A stretch of DNA of 64,000 bases from Mesostigma viride (taxonomy: Eukaryota; Streptophyta; Mesostigmatophyceae; Mesostigmatales; Mesostigmataceae): assembly GCA_009746045.1 (NCBI GenBank), contig RPFO01000891.1, positions 413,501 through 477,500 of the forward strand. The letters are read 5' to 3'. Under the pieces are notes generated by a model. That model was not told the origin of the DNA. It worked only from the letters and a program-made list of their open reading frames with translations, and made no database searches. Below are positions 31,401 through 41,768 of this stretch, piece by piece. The stretch's first letter is position 1. Every line of letters begins with the position of its first letter. The position numbers were made by a program, and so were the translations under genes.

Positions 31401-34400
31401 GGTTGGTTGCTAGAAGACAGGGGTGCACCCTCGGGAATCAATTATTTGCATGCATCTTGTTTTATTTAGCGTTTTTTTCAGGTGGTGACAGTCCAGGAAT
31501 AATAATTATAATTACAACGAACAATGCGGACGGTGTATACTAAATACCCCCACCAAGTCGGTTGCTTTGTCTGCACATGCTGCAACGCCGGTGCATGTCA
31601 TGTCCCACAGCTGGATGCGCTAGCATGTACCACGCGCCTGATAGAACAGGGTAGCATGGTGGAGCCCATGAGGGCGAACTGTCATTGACAATTGAGAGCA
31701 CTTGTCAGTGGCATAGTTACCGCAACAGGTGTTGCCAGGGATTCCAGAAGTGCCAGGGGTTCCAGGGATGGGAGCTATTCTAGAAAGTGCTTGACAAATG
31801 GGTTTTGTGAGCAGGAATGGCTTTCTGCCATCTCTGGCGGTTGCCGCATGTAAGTCAGCATATAGGAGATTTGCGTCTGTCTCTAACATGGCTTCATGGT
31901 GTGCCCTTGAAGCTTTAGACCCCTTTAAATTTGCAGCAGGATGTACGTGTCTATGAGATTCTAGTCCTGCTAAGGTCTAAGTAACTTTTACTGGAGAACA
32001 TAACAGGTGTTGTCCCCGCTGCCCTGTGTATGCTCGTTGGCATGTTTTGACAATAATTCCTCGTACTGGGAAATTAGTGGTCTAAGATAGTTTGTTGGTG
32101 GCTCAGATTGTTAGTCAAGTTGTGGTTTCATGTTGATTTCGAGGGGACGGCAGTCATTGTTAGCGTGGAAGCATGGCTTGGCTCGGAAGGACCATTCCTT
32201 GCTTGTCGCACCTACTCGTGCACCTGCAGCGCTATATGCAGCTTGGCCTGCATCTAGCATTTCTTAGTTTCTGCACACGCTTGCCCCTTCTCCCACGGGG
32301 CAAGTTAGTTTGCTGGACTACACATCACGGCATAACTGAACAGGCTACCCCCCCCCATTACCTCCCCTGTTCGCCACATGCACTTGCACCACGTCGCCCT
32401 TCTGCAGATCCAGAACGGGTATCTTCACCCACGCCCAGCGAACAGAAGGCAGACACCAGGGACTCCCGTTTGAATGAGCCATCGGAGACATCCGCCTTGA
32501 CCCCGGCGGACCGGCGCAAGGCGAGGAGAGCGGAGCTCGCGGCTGCGAAAGCGGCCGCAGCTGCGGCTGCAAAAACCACCACTCCCAGCACGCCTGCTGC
32601 CAGCGCTACGACGGCAAGCAGTCCTGCTCCTGATCCCGCCGCCACCAGCACGCCTGCCGCGGCAACGTCTGGCATTGAGGAGCTACCGTTCCTAGCAGGC
32701 CCGGAGGAGGATGGCAGGGATGCCGCCCCATTGTCCGCAAGCAAGACACCAGCGGCACCCAAGCCCCAACCCGCCAGCAACGCTCCCAAGCAGGCTTTGG
32801 AGGGGGAGGGACGGAGGCGGCGGGGCTCTCCCGAGAGCACCCCTTCCCCAGCCCTGACCCTCCAAATGCCCACCAACTCGGTCCCTCCCTCGTGCGGCAT
32901 CGCCGAGCTCCGTGACAGCCTCAGGGCCGCGGGCGCGAGCCCTGCCCCTCCTGCCCGCCGCAGGCTCCTGTCCAAGAAGTCCAAGCACGGGGTGGACGTG
33001 GTTCAGGGCGATGTGGGCATGCTGGCCCACCCGGCGTGGATGGACCTCGTGAAGGCATCTGCCCCCGACACGAGCGGGTCAAACACGGGGGCGAAGGGGG
33101 CCAAGTCAGCCCCTTCCCCGGCCAAGGGTGCCCCCGCGGGCGCCGGATCTAGTGCACCTGGCTCGGGCGCAGTTGACGCCAAGAAGAGCACGTACACGGC
33201 GGACCAACGCAAGGCTGCTGCCGCCGCCACCGCGGCCGCGTTCCGCCAGCGCGCGTTTGAGACGTTGCGGCAGAGAGCACACGAGGCGCGCGCGTCGCAG
33301 TCCAAGGACGCGGGCGCGGTGATGGGCGTTGTTGCACAGAGGAGCTTTGTGGAGGCGGGGGCGGGGGGCGCCTCCAGCAAGCAAGCGGCAAGTCAGGAGC
33401 CTGTAAAGAGTGACCCACCAGCGCCAGCGCCAGCAGTAGTGCCCACGGCGGCGGCCACGCCGAGTGCTACGGCAGCTGCTGCCAAGCCCAAGACCGACCC
33501 GGTCACGATCAACACTGCGGAGCTGTATGGTGAGGAGGAGGAGGAGGAGGAGGCGAGCAGTATCCCCGTGTCCAAGGTGTCGCTCTTTGCGCCGCCGCTC
33601 GAGTCCAGCCCCGTGGCGGTGACCATGACCAACCAGCCCAAGGCGGCGGAGGCCCCTTCGATGATGGAGCGTGCCGCCAAGAAGATCGCCGAGATGAAGG
33701 AGCGCCGCGCACAACTGGCTGCGGGCAAGGCGGCGACCCCTGCGGCCGCCAGCAGTGTCGACAAGGGGCCGAGCAAGGACGGGGGTGGCCCGCAAAAGGT
33801 CGCCCCGTTTAAGCAAGGGCACGGGTTCAAGGTCTCACTGGATGACGAGAAGACGGCAGGGGCGGTCTGGAGGCTCCTGCTCGGAAAGCCGGGCCAGGGC
33901 CCCTTTGGATGCCAGGAGTCCGGCCCCGCGTGCGGCCCGGATGGCGACCGTTTCGGCCTCAAGTTGTCCAACAAGAAGGCAGCCATGGGCGCGTGCGCCG
34001 TGGTCGCTCCAGGCCCTGTGACGACTAAAGCGACCGAGAACAAGTACGGCTCGTTGATCGATGCGCACCGGACGGTGGTGAGGATCGGCCAGGGGCCCCT
34101 GGAGGGCGCCGAGGATGCGGTCGGCCGGCGGACCACCGTGGTGGTCGTGCGCCCGTGGGTGCGCCCGGGGGGCAGGACGCTGGGTGATGTGTGGGAGCTG
34201 TCAGCGACGGCCGCGCTGCCGACCGCGACGCCAAGTGGCGGCCCGCCCAAGATCAAGCGGCTCCCGCGGCCCATGCAGTTCTATTGGGCAGCCGGGAGGA
34301 TCCTGGAGAATGGTGAGCGGGACACGGCTGCTCCTGCGATTCCCCCCGTCGGTCGCCACCCCAGCACGCGCCCGTATGTGACCAGCAGTGCGCTCTCAAA

Positions 34401-34698
34401 CACGACGGCCGCGGCGGACCTCTACGCGGTGCTCGACAAGTTTGTCGTGTACAAGGGTCCCAAGGGGGAGCCGCTCGAGCCCTCGGTCGGCCTCCAGGTG
34501 GTCGTCACGCTGTTGCACTCAGGCCTGTGTGAGCGCATCAGCCTGTTCGGGTTCACACTCGACGGCGTGGGCCACTTTTTTGACGACAGTCTAGGGTATA
34601 GGACGGGCGGTGGCCTGTCGCAGCGCCACGTGGCGGGGCTGGAGAAGTATGTGTACAGCGTGGCGATGGCCAACGGCTTGCTGTGCATGTATGATTAG
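28453..34698 (+). CDS. Divergent GT29 (sialyltransferase-like) type II membrane protein
   Basis: Predicted glycosyltransferase-like protein of 1058 aa. Exons 28453-28746, 29047-29638, 32408-34698 join in phase (donors GTACGT and GTGTGC, acceptors TTCGTTCAG and TTCTGCAG, junction G|AT gives Asp). A long N-terminal region precedes a single membrane segment at about 261-283 ([18 protein letters not shown]). About 500 residues of Ala/Pro/Ser/Lys low complexity follow, then a C-terminal domain. The domain keeps the skeleton of sialylmotif L (about 822-870: [10 protein letters not shown]...IDAHRTVVR...VGRRTT), motif S (about 983: [10 protein letters not shown]...LFGF), a HFF in place of HYY, and a final H-x4-E (HVAGLE). 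Several usually conserved residues of motif L (the GNSG segment, RFN) are altered, so catalysis may be lost or changed. It is a distant paralogue of the gene at 1927-4636. Confidence 0.75.
29676..29802 (+). repeat. (GGGGAA)n hexamer array
   Basis: About 21 copies of GGGGAA on the plus strand, G-quadruplex-prone, at the start of intron 2. Followed by poly-G. Confidence 0.9.
29879..29902 (+). repeat. Poly-G run, about 24 bases
   Basis: Uninterrupted G run after GCGC. Its exact length in the assembly should be treated with caution. Confidence 0.85.
30967..31190 (+). repeat. (TTTG)n tetranucleotide array
   Basis: About 220 bases of TTTG with one TTTA variant near 31171, ending in a poly-T tract. 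The repeat yields VCLFVCLF frames that are not genes. Confidence 0.95.
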
Positions 34699-34939
34699 GG
34701 GAGGGAACACAAGTATATATCCTCCCTGGCGGAGGCCCCACCAATAAGCACCAGGGGGCTCCAGGTGCGTGCTGCCCGCTGTGTGAGGCCGGATTGCTAG
34801 TGAGAACACCGTGCCAGTCATACCATGGTCCCAGACATGTCACTATCAATATGGGCGGCAAACATGGTGAACCCTGGGTATGCCCCTAAAAACCCTCGGG
34901 CTCCGGGAAAAGCCTTGATATTCTGCTGGGCTATCGGGG

Positions 34940-35150
34940 GTTAGCATGCAACCTACCCCCACACCCGTCATCATGGCCGAGCGTACAGTCGTCTTGGATA
35001 GTCCGGATGACGCGGAGTTGCTATCTGCGACTCCAGACCTGGGCGAGTGAGTTGCGCCACTTGCCTTCGCGGGTGAAGGATCCGCGTAGAAAAGTACCTC
35101 ATCGAGTACTCCGTGGCATGCCTTCAGTGGATGCTCACGCACTTACATGG
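34940..35150 (+). mobile_element. 5'-truncated LINE 3' end (family D)
   Basis: Encodes the ORF end VIMAERTVVLDSPDDAELLS and ATPDLGE before TGA, then a 3' UTR ending ACTCCGTGGCATGCC and a CACTTAC tail. It is the plus-strand counterpart of 5117-5325. It lies 0.25 kb past the GT29-like stop codon. Confidence 0.6.
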
Positions 35151-35640
35151 TAACTCTGCCCTTGTATTACTATGCATAAAGCTGGGGCATGCCTAGGAAT
35201 GTGAGTTTCATGCTTTTTAGAGGAGGATACTTCCGTTTGCCTTTTTTTTTTTTTAACGTCCTGGTCCACAACTTCTGGCCAGCCAAGTAGAAAAGTTGGA
35301 TAGGCATGCTGTCTTTTAGGCATCTCTGCAACCTGTTATTGTGACACAGCTTGGACATGGATGTTGTTGCGTACGTGGGCACCGCAGGAATGCCTGTCCA
35401 ACAGGAGCTTCCGCTGGTTGTCTTATCAATATAATTTGAATGTTCAAGCATTATAACCATGTGTTGGTGATTCCTCATGCATACAAATGGTAGGAGTGGG
35501 ATCTCAGCAGCCCTGCTTACAACTGTCCAGACACTGCCCCAAACAATATTTCGCAACCCCATGATTGACCCCATATCTCCGCAGCCCGCCCACTTCCTTA
35601 AGGGAACTGTTCTGGCTTAACCCCGCAGCCATCCGGCCCG
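35151..35640. other. No recognised feature
   Basis: Includes an 11-base poly-T near 35244. Minus-strand short frames show no recognisable domain. Confidence 0.4.
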
Positions 35641-36842
35641 GCGACGAGATAGCCATGGGGACCACTGTTGTCTCACTTAATATTTAACTTCCACGTTTAA
35701 TTTGCCGTGCATATCACAATCGCTTCGTCTTTCTGAGCCGCACACGCTGATATACTTTCCCGAAGCTATTACGCAATATTATGGCCCGAGCAAATGCACC
35801 ACGACGCAGCGCAGCCTGGCGGCTGTGCTGAGCCCTGAAACTACGCCTCCCGGCCCAGAAGCTGAAGGCAGCGATGCCACTAATCAATCCTTAGTTGTTT
35901 ACTCGATCGAGGCTCCTCCTGCGGCCTCGCCGCATGAGCCCAAGTGCATTCGTCTCACAAATAACCGCACTAGCTGGACATCGGTTTCACGCCTTTACCA
36001 TCGAAGACATTGCTTGGCACATCCCGGGGATCGTCACCCCGGGAGCTGCCATGCATGACCTGCATCTTCGCCGGGGCCTACACCTCGCTTTTGGAACGTA
36101 CTGTGCATTCATCTCCACCATGCTCTGACCTCCGCCATAAGCAGGACCCCCAGAAGCCCAAGGTGTACTGGAGGGGCGGGGACCTGATGATCAACCACAA
36201 GATGTGGACGCCCCCTAGCGGGCTAGCACTACATTTCGCCACCGCGGAAACCCAATTTATGCGAGAATGTGGTTCCGTCAATACGGCGGGGGTTACAAAT
36301 TCAATTTCGAAGTTCGGCACCGTCGGATACCAGTAAAGCAACACTTGTTATCTAGAATCGCGCCATTTGGCATCAATTGGCCAGTTCTGAAAATTTGATG
36401 AAATCTCTAGTCCTTGGTCGAAGATTTCCCTCCGATTCCGATGACGAAATTTGAGTACGAATTTCTTAGTACAGTCCACCGTTTTGTTCAGTTCAGTATA
36501 TTCCCACGCCGCTTGCTGACCTGACGGAGGCCGAATTCGTACTGAACACTAGCGCAAGTGCGCTCGATACTAAAAATTGCTACTTCCGAGATGTCTGACG
36601 GAATTTCTGCTAGGTCCATGCTTTGGTACTGGACGGATGCTGATATTCACTGTGGCTCTGTCCGAACGAGGAAAATTGTCAGAAATCTACTCTCGATACG
36701 AACGTAACGAAATTTCCAAGTATCTGACGCTCGGAGACCTGCCACCGTTTTCCCCTACTTGACCGACCCACATTCCCCGCTAAAAAAGGTGTCCTAGGCG
36801 GCGAAATGTAGTGTAGAATAGCAATAGCCCTAGCTTGTAACC
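35641..36842 (+). pseudogene. Chimeric A/B ORF1 copy (A4), split by a CACTA-like element
   Basis: 35650-36126 is family-A 5' UTR and decayed ORF1 N-terminus (ACGCAGCGCAGCCTGGCGGC). At 36127 it switches abruptly to family-B ORF1 C-terminal codons (KQDPQKPKVYWRGG...KMWTP) and the B stop codon. The stop and 3' UTR are separated by the CACTA-like insertion at 36227-36813. The first bases of the B 3' UTR follow at 36814-36842, where element A3 inserted. The switch suggests template jumping or an internal deletion after nested insertion. Confidence 0.65.
36227..36813 (+). mobile_element. Non-autonomous CACTA-like element, 587 bp (copy 2)
   Basis: Same length as copy 1 (10667-11253), in inverted orientation, with the same 14-bp termini CACTACATTTCGCC. 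Inserted in the stop-codon region of an ORF1 copy. The empty site in B5 (GCGGGCTAGAATAGC, 43348-43362) shows a TAG duplication here. Confidence 0.85.
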
Positions 36843-37011
36843 TAGCTTGTAATCCATCCATCCATGCGAAATTCCGGCCACGAGGTAGCCATGGCTGTCG
36901 GAGCTCATAACTTTCACGTTTGAGCACCGAATTTAGCCGTGAATATCACTATCGCTTCGTCTTTCTAAGACGCACATGCTGATATAATTTTCCGAATCTA
37001 AAACGCAATAT

Positions 37012-38859
37012 ATGGCGAACAAACGCGCCCCGACGCAACGCAGCCTGGCGGCCGCGCTCGGCAATGACAATACGTCTGCAGCTCCGGCTGCAGCTTCGCC
37101 ATCAGGTCCGGCAGGCGGCGATGACACTAGTCGTGCACTGGTGGTCGTCCCGCAACCCCCCGGGCTTAACGCCTCGCCATCTGCATCGCCTGACCCCAAG
37201 CGCACCCGCCCAGCCGACGACACAGGAGGGTCTTCACGCCCCCAATACACAGAACCGAGCTTTCGTCCCCGGCCTTTCAAGGTCGCAGATTACGACTGGG
37301 CCACCATTTCTCCGACCGATGCTATGCGCTGCATCTTCTTCGGGGATTACGCTTCGCTTAACGACCTGTGCCTCCATCTCTACTCCACCAATCGCCTCCA
37401 CTACAATACGCTTCCGCGGACACCTTTTTCAGCGGGGAAAGTGCCCTCGGGCTTCCGGGGCAAATTCAGCAAGCGCTGCGGAACTTAGATACTAAAATTT
37501 CGTTTTTGGTTCGTACCGTACAGCCAATCATTTTGCGCCCGGATCAAATTGTGATCTGGTCACTGAACACGAAAATTTCAGCGGAACGTACGAAACACCA
37601 ACGCAACTAGAGAAAATTTTCAGTGACGAAACTGTAGTACCGTGTACCCAAGCAAAATGTAGTAGGACTTCGCGAAATTCACGTTCGGAATTTTTCCCGC
37701 AAGATTCCCCCGCAAGATTCCCCCGCATGATTCCCCCCGCTAGGTTCAGGCTCCAGTCGATGCTCGCCAAATGGCGCAAAAAAAGAAACATATGTTAAAA
37801 TCAACGGTGCGAATCCTCGTTACCGCTCGGGTAACATTCTCACTCATTTCGCGTCTCCTACGAACCGTATTGTAGTGTCCTCGCCCCGGACGGCAGCCGC
37901 TGGGCCAACATCTACGGGCTGATCGGCAGCTTCCGCCCCCATCTCCGGCAGCACGCCATCCTCAACTCCCTTCTCCAGCGCTCTGACGCCGAGATCTGGG
38001 CTTCACCCCTTTCCGTCCCCACCCTCCGCTCCATCCTCACGGAAGCCTTTCAGCAGCACGTGACCCCCCTTGCTGCCGACATAGCAGCAATCGGCGGCAC
38101 GCTGACTGCTGAACTTCCTCACATTTCCACCGCCGCCGCCTCCACCTCCACTGCCATTTCCGCCTCCACTGCCGACATCAAAGCCCAGCTCCTCGACCTC
38201 GACCAACGCCTTCAAGCCACCGTCAACGCCCTTGAGAGCTTGCATGACACCGCCGGCCTCACCGCCCAGGCGGTGAAGGACATCGCCGCGCCCAGCCGGC
38301 GCCTGCTGGCTCGGCCGGCGATGCTCCCTCCACCTGGGCGGACTTGCTTAAGCAGCACACCACCTCCACCACCTCCACCATCTCGGCACAACTCAAGCAA
38401 CAAGCCCTCGACCTTCGCGAGGAAGCCGACATCGCCCGGCGCAGCCACAATGTCATCGTCAAGCACTTCGACCAGCCGGCAGGTGAGACCTCCACGAGCC
38501 TTCTTGAGGCATTTAAGCGCGCCATTCTTGCCCCCATGTTACTCACTGGTGAGCTGGACATGTCGGCTGTCCGCCTCCCCCGCGCGCGGGGGAAGGCTGG
38601 CCCGGCACCCGTGCTCCTCACCTTTAAGTACATGGCGGACAAGCTGGCGTTCCTTAAATGCCGCAAGAAGCTCTCGGAGACTCGCTTCACGCTGGACGAC
38701 GACTTGACCCTGGCCCAGCAACAGCGGCGACGCGAGCTATGGCCGACCTACCTTCAGCTCCGGCAGAGCGCAAGGGGGAAGCCGGTATACTGGAGGGGGG
38801 CGGTCATCCACGTTGACCACAAGCCCTGGCCTGAGCCCCCTCCTGCCACCTCAGACTAG
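37012..38859 (+). pseudogene. Family-A ORF1 (L1-ORF1p-like), two lesions
   Basis: Starts MANKRAPTQRSLAAALGNDN and ends at TAG 38857-38859. Without the insertion at 37399-37877 the frame reads through (TNRLLAPDGSRWANIYGLIG). A single frameshift near 38290-38340 separates the coiled-coil region (LLDLDQRLQATVNALESLHD) from the RRM-like and C-terminal part (RRSHNVIVKHF, MSAVRLPRARGKA, FTLDDDLTLAQQQRRRELW). Expected role is RNA binding for retrotransposition. About 450 residues if repaired, like the intact family-B protein. Confidence 0.75.
37399..37877 (+). mobile_element. Second CACTA-like family, 479 bp, inside ORF1
   Basis: Ends CACTACAATACG and CGTATTGTAGTG, different from the 587-bp family but also CACTA-type, and both share an internal GGACACCTTTTT-AGCGGGG block near the left end. 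Flanking TC is duplicated. The decayed copy A1 (about 5850-5865) provides the empty-site alignment. No coding capacity for a transposase. Confidence 0.8.
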
Positions 38860-39330
38860 GAATATATATACCAGTAGTGTAGATTAGTGAAGGCTTAGTT
38901 AGCCTAGCATGTGGCCCCCGCGCATGTGCGCCCATAATGGCCCCCATGGATGATGCCTTCAACATTTAGCCGATGCTTTGTCTATAATGGGACCCCCATG
39001 GATGTTGCATTAAGAATTTAGCCATGCTATGCCATGCAGAGAGATGCTCTCTGTCGAGAAGCCATGCCCTAGCTCTTGTATAGCCATGATGATCTTCCCC
39101 CACATGACATACTCCCCCTTAGCTGGGCATAGTGTGAAGATCATGAGGGTGCCGGTGCCCTTGAGGCCCCTAGAGCAAGTGCTGCTTACATTCCACTCTT
39201 GCAGGAAGTAGCCTAGAATGTATTAAAAGCCATATGCCCCTTCTCAGGGATATGTATGTGCTACATTGACTCCCAACGGAGTGATGTTGATAATTAATTA
39301 ATTAATTAATTAATTAATTAGCTTGTAACC

Positions 39331-39786
39331 AGGGCATGCCCAACGGGAGCACGAGTCTAATTAATTAATTAATTAATTAATTGTAACCATTGGCGATCAC
39401 TGCCGCTAAGGCAGCCATGCCTAGATCGAATGTTTGCCTAGCTGTGCCAACACACCTAGTCACGTGCCGCCAACGCACAGTACACAACCAGCCATAGCCT
39501 TAGCCTAGTCCTAGTACAGCCATGCTACGCCCTGGCTATGTTCAGATAACTTGCCCACGCTCCTTGCTATGATATGCATGCTCACATGGGTCTTATTGCA
39601 CCCACAGACTGCCGGATCGTTAGCGTGTCCGTTTAGCTAGCGCGCCCGAATGCAGCTGTGGCATGCCTTTGGCATGAAGGAGACTGGGGGTCTCTGCCCT
39701 TTCTCCTGTAGTGCACACACAGGGATTAAAAGCACTTCGGTGCTCCGTGACTCCCCAACGGGAGCACGAGTTTAATTAATTAATTA
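39331..39786 (+). mobile_element. Family-B tail fragments (B4)
   Basis: 39331-39382 is the shortened B tail interrupted by A3, with its TTAA run. 39383-39786 is a further B 3' UTR (GTAACCATTGGCGATCACTG...) ending in the standard hairpin and TTAA tail. Confidence 0.7.
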
Positions 39787-39850
39787 GTGCTCTGACCACC
39801 GGTTGGTGTGTGCGACCATTCGGCTCCAGTTCCAGGCCCCCAAGCGCCAA
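39787..39850 (+). pseudogene. Fragment of LINE ORF2 endonuclease
   Basis: About 60 bases match 15758-15820 of the complete LINE, the segment encoding CSDHRLVRATLRL around the catalytic SDH. It sits between a B tail and the 5' UTR of family-A copy A5. It is the only ORF2 piece found next to an ORF1-only element. Confidence 0.65.
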
Positions 39851-40163
39851 GCGGGCCACGCGGTAGCCATGGAGCTGACGGCGGAGCTCATAACTTTCAC
39901 GTTTGGGCACCAATTAAATTCGGCCGTGAATATCACAATCGCTTCACGTCTTTCTAAGATGCACACACTGATATAACTTTCCGAAGCTATATTACGCAAT
40001 ATATGACGAGCAAACGCTCATCTACGCAACGCAGCCTGGCGGCTGCGCCGTAAGCCCTGAAAATACGTCAGCAGCTCCGACTGGCAGCTCCGACTGCAGC
40101 TCTGGCTGCAGCTTCGCCCTCAGGTCCGGAAGGCAGCGGTGACACTAGTGGCGCACTGGTGCA

Positions 40164-40239
40164 TTCTGATTTGGCACGCCGCAAAGGTGAAAACCATTTG
40201 CGTTCAGTGCCGGTCCGCGGAGAACGCGGAAAAATGGTT
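40164..40239 (-). mobile_element. Truncated SINE-like insertion with TSD
   Basis: 76 bases homologous to the body of the 143-bp module at 13124-13266 (CCGCAAAGGTGAAAACC, TTGCGTTCAGTGCC, GCGGAxAACGCGGAAAA), lacking the tRNA-like head. Flanked by CTGGTGCA at 40156-40163 and 40240-40247. Confirms that the module is a mobile unit. Confidence 0.75.
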
Positions 40240-40354
40240 CTGGTGCATGGTTGCCCCGCCCCCCGGGCTTGCCTCGCCATATGTATCCGGCCTGAGCCCA
40301 AGCGCAGTCGCCCTGCCGAGCCGCACTGGGACGAGATCGCCTTTGACACCACTG

Positions 40355-40400
40355 CACCTGGCTAGTACTGGACTCGAACCCCGCGGGAGCCTTAAGAAGA
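40355..40400 (-). other. tRNA-like B-box fragment
   Basis: The minus strand reads GGGGTTCGAGTCCAGTACTAGCC, with GGTTCGAGTCC matching the B-box/T-arm consensus. Too short for a tRNA gene. Possibly the head of another SINE inserted in A5. Confidence 0.35.
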
Positions 40401-41516
40401 CGTGTTTTTCGGCACGCACGCCTCGCCGGTAGCCCTGTGCTCGCACTTCATATCCCACAACCGCGGCCGCTGGCCAAACGGCCTTCCTTGCACCGCCGAG
40501 GATCTCCAGATTATTCCCCTGCATGGCATGAAACGCCCCCGGCTCCAGCGCTTCGCCCTCTGCTCCCTCCTCGGGCGCTCCGAAGCCGAGATCTGCCCCC
40601 CCCCTCCCACCGTCGCGACAGAAACCATCGTCCGCACCCTCCTTTAAGGAAAGCTTTCGAGCAGCACGTGACCCGGCCCCTTGCTGCAGTCATGTGGCGG
40701 CAATTGGCGGCACGCTGGCTGCATGCTGAGCTCCCTCACCTTAACTGGCACCACCGTCGCCTCCACCTCCACCCTCCTCGCCTCCACTGACCTCCACAGT
40801 CTGCAACCTCCACCTCCACCGCCGCCCTCAAGGCCCACTGCTCCTCGACATCGACCAGCGCCTCAAGGACACTCCGCCGCCATCGCGCCCTCGAGTGCAT
40901 GCAAAACACCGCCGGCATCACCGCGCCCAGGCGGTGAAGGACATTGCCGCCAAGCCAGCCCCCGCTGGCCCAGGCGGCGACGCCCCTCCCACCCAGACCT
41001 GCATGGGCGCGGCCCTGCTCATGCAAGCACCACACCACCTCCACCACCTCCACCATCGCGGCACAGCTCAAGCAACAAGCCGACTGACATGTACGCTATA
41101 CTACAGGCCCTATACCAGCTGATGCCTTAGCATTATTTAGTCATGTACATGTGTGCCTATGATGTGCCACACACCAGATGATGCCTAGCTTTATTTAGTT
41201 ATGCTGTGCCCAGCAGCCCCCATGCAGGGCTGCTGATCGAGAAGCCATGCCGGCTACCTAGCCTTTGTATAGCCATGCTGATCATCCCCCACTATGCCAG
41301 CGCCTTTCGGTAGGTGCTAGGATACATAGTGGTGTGCAGGTGCACTTTAATTAATTGTGCATCCAGAGCAGGTGTAGTTCATACACCCTACCCTTGCAGG
41401 AAGTAGCCCAGAGTGTATTAAAAGCCACATGCCCCTTCTCAGGGATATGTGCTGCATATACTCCCAACGGCCGGAGTTATGTTCACATTCAATTCAATTC
41501 AATTCAATTCAACCAG

Positions 41517-41768
41517 GCCGGGTAGACACATCACGTGGCCCTCCCGCAGGACTGCGCCCAGCTCAGCCTGGCCGGCACTGCCTCCTCACGCGTGGGCCGG
41601 GCCCCGCAATGCCAGCCAGGCGCCGCAAGGCCCGCACCTTCAAAGAACAGCTAGTAGAGGACATGGGGGGGCTAGGGCTGTCCGTGATTTGGAACAAGAT
41701 GATGGACAAGGCCAAGTGGGCCCAGCAGGCCACCGGCAGAGGACAACGAACCCCCTATAACATGGGGA
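41517..41768 (+). other. Unassigned short ORF between two retroelements
   Basis: An ATG at 41609 opens 64 codons (MPARRRKARTFKEQL..., ending near 41803) that run into the next element. The product is basic, with no recognised domain. It may be the debris of another element. 41757-41768 is the 12-bp target repeat of B5. Confidence 0.3.

Larger units (their letters stand above)
29639..32407 (+). other. Intron 2 of the GT29-like gene, simple-repeat rich
   Basis: 2.77 kb. Contains a GGGGAA hexamer array, a poly-G run, a TTTG array, a poly-T tract and short CCAA-type repeats near 30540-30590. The exon 2 frame stays open into the hexamer array and would encode a Gly-Lys repeat, but splicing at CCAG|GTGTGC keeps the downstream frame and avoids it. 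Confidence 0.65.
36843..39318 (+). mobile_element. Complete family-A ORF1-only retroelement (A3)
   Basis: Flanked by the 12-bp repeat TAGCTTGTAACC (36831-36842, 39319-39330). Without the 479-bp CACTA-like insertion and its 2-bp duplication it is 1995 bp: 5' UTR, one ORF1, 3' UTR, stem-loop (39263-39287) and (TTAA)n tail. There is no room for, and no trace of, an ORF2. This defines the family-A mobile unit as ORF1-only. Confidence 0.85.
39851..41516 (+). pseudogene. Family-A retroelement, decayed (A5)
   Basis: 5' UTR from GCGGTAGCCATGGAGCTGACGG, ORF1 start at 40003 (MTSKRSSTQRSLAAA then stop), many frameshifts, then a family-A 3' UTR from about 41095 with stem-loop 41454-41485 and (AATTC)n tail. 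Interrupted by a SINE fragment at 40164-40239. The coding C-terminus is deleted between about 41075 and 41095. Confidence 0.65.
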
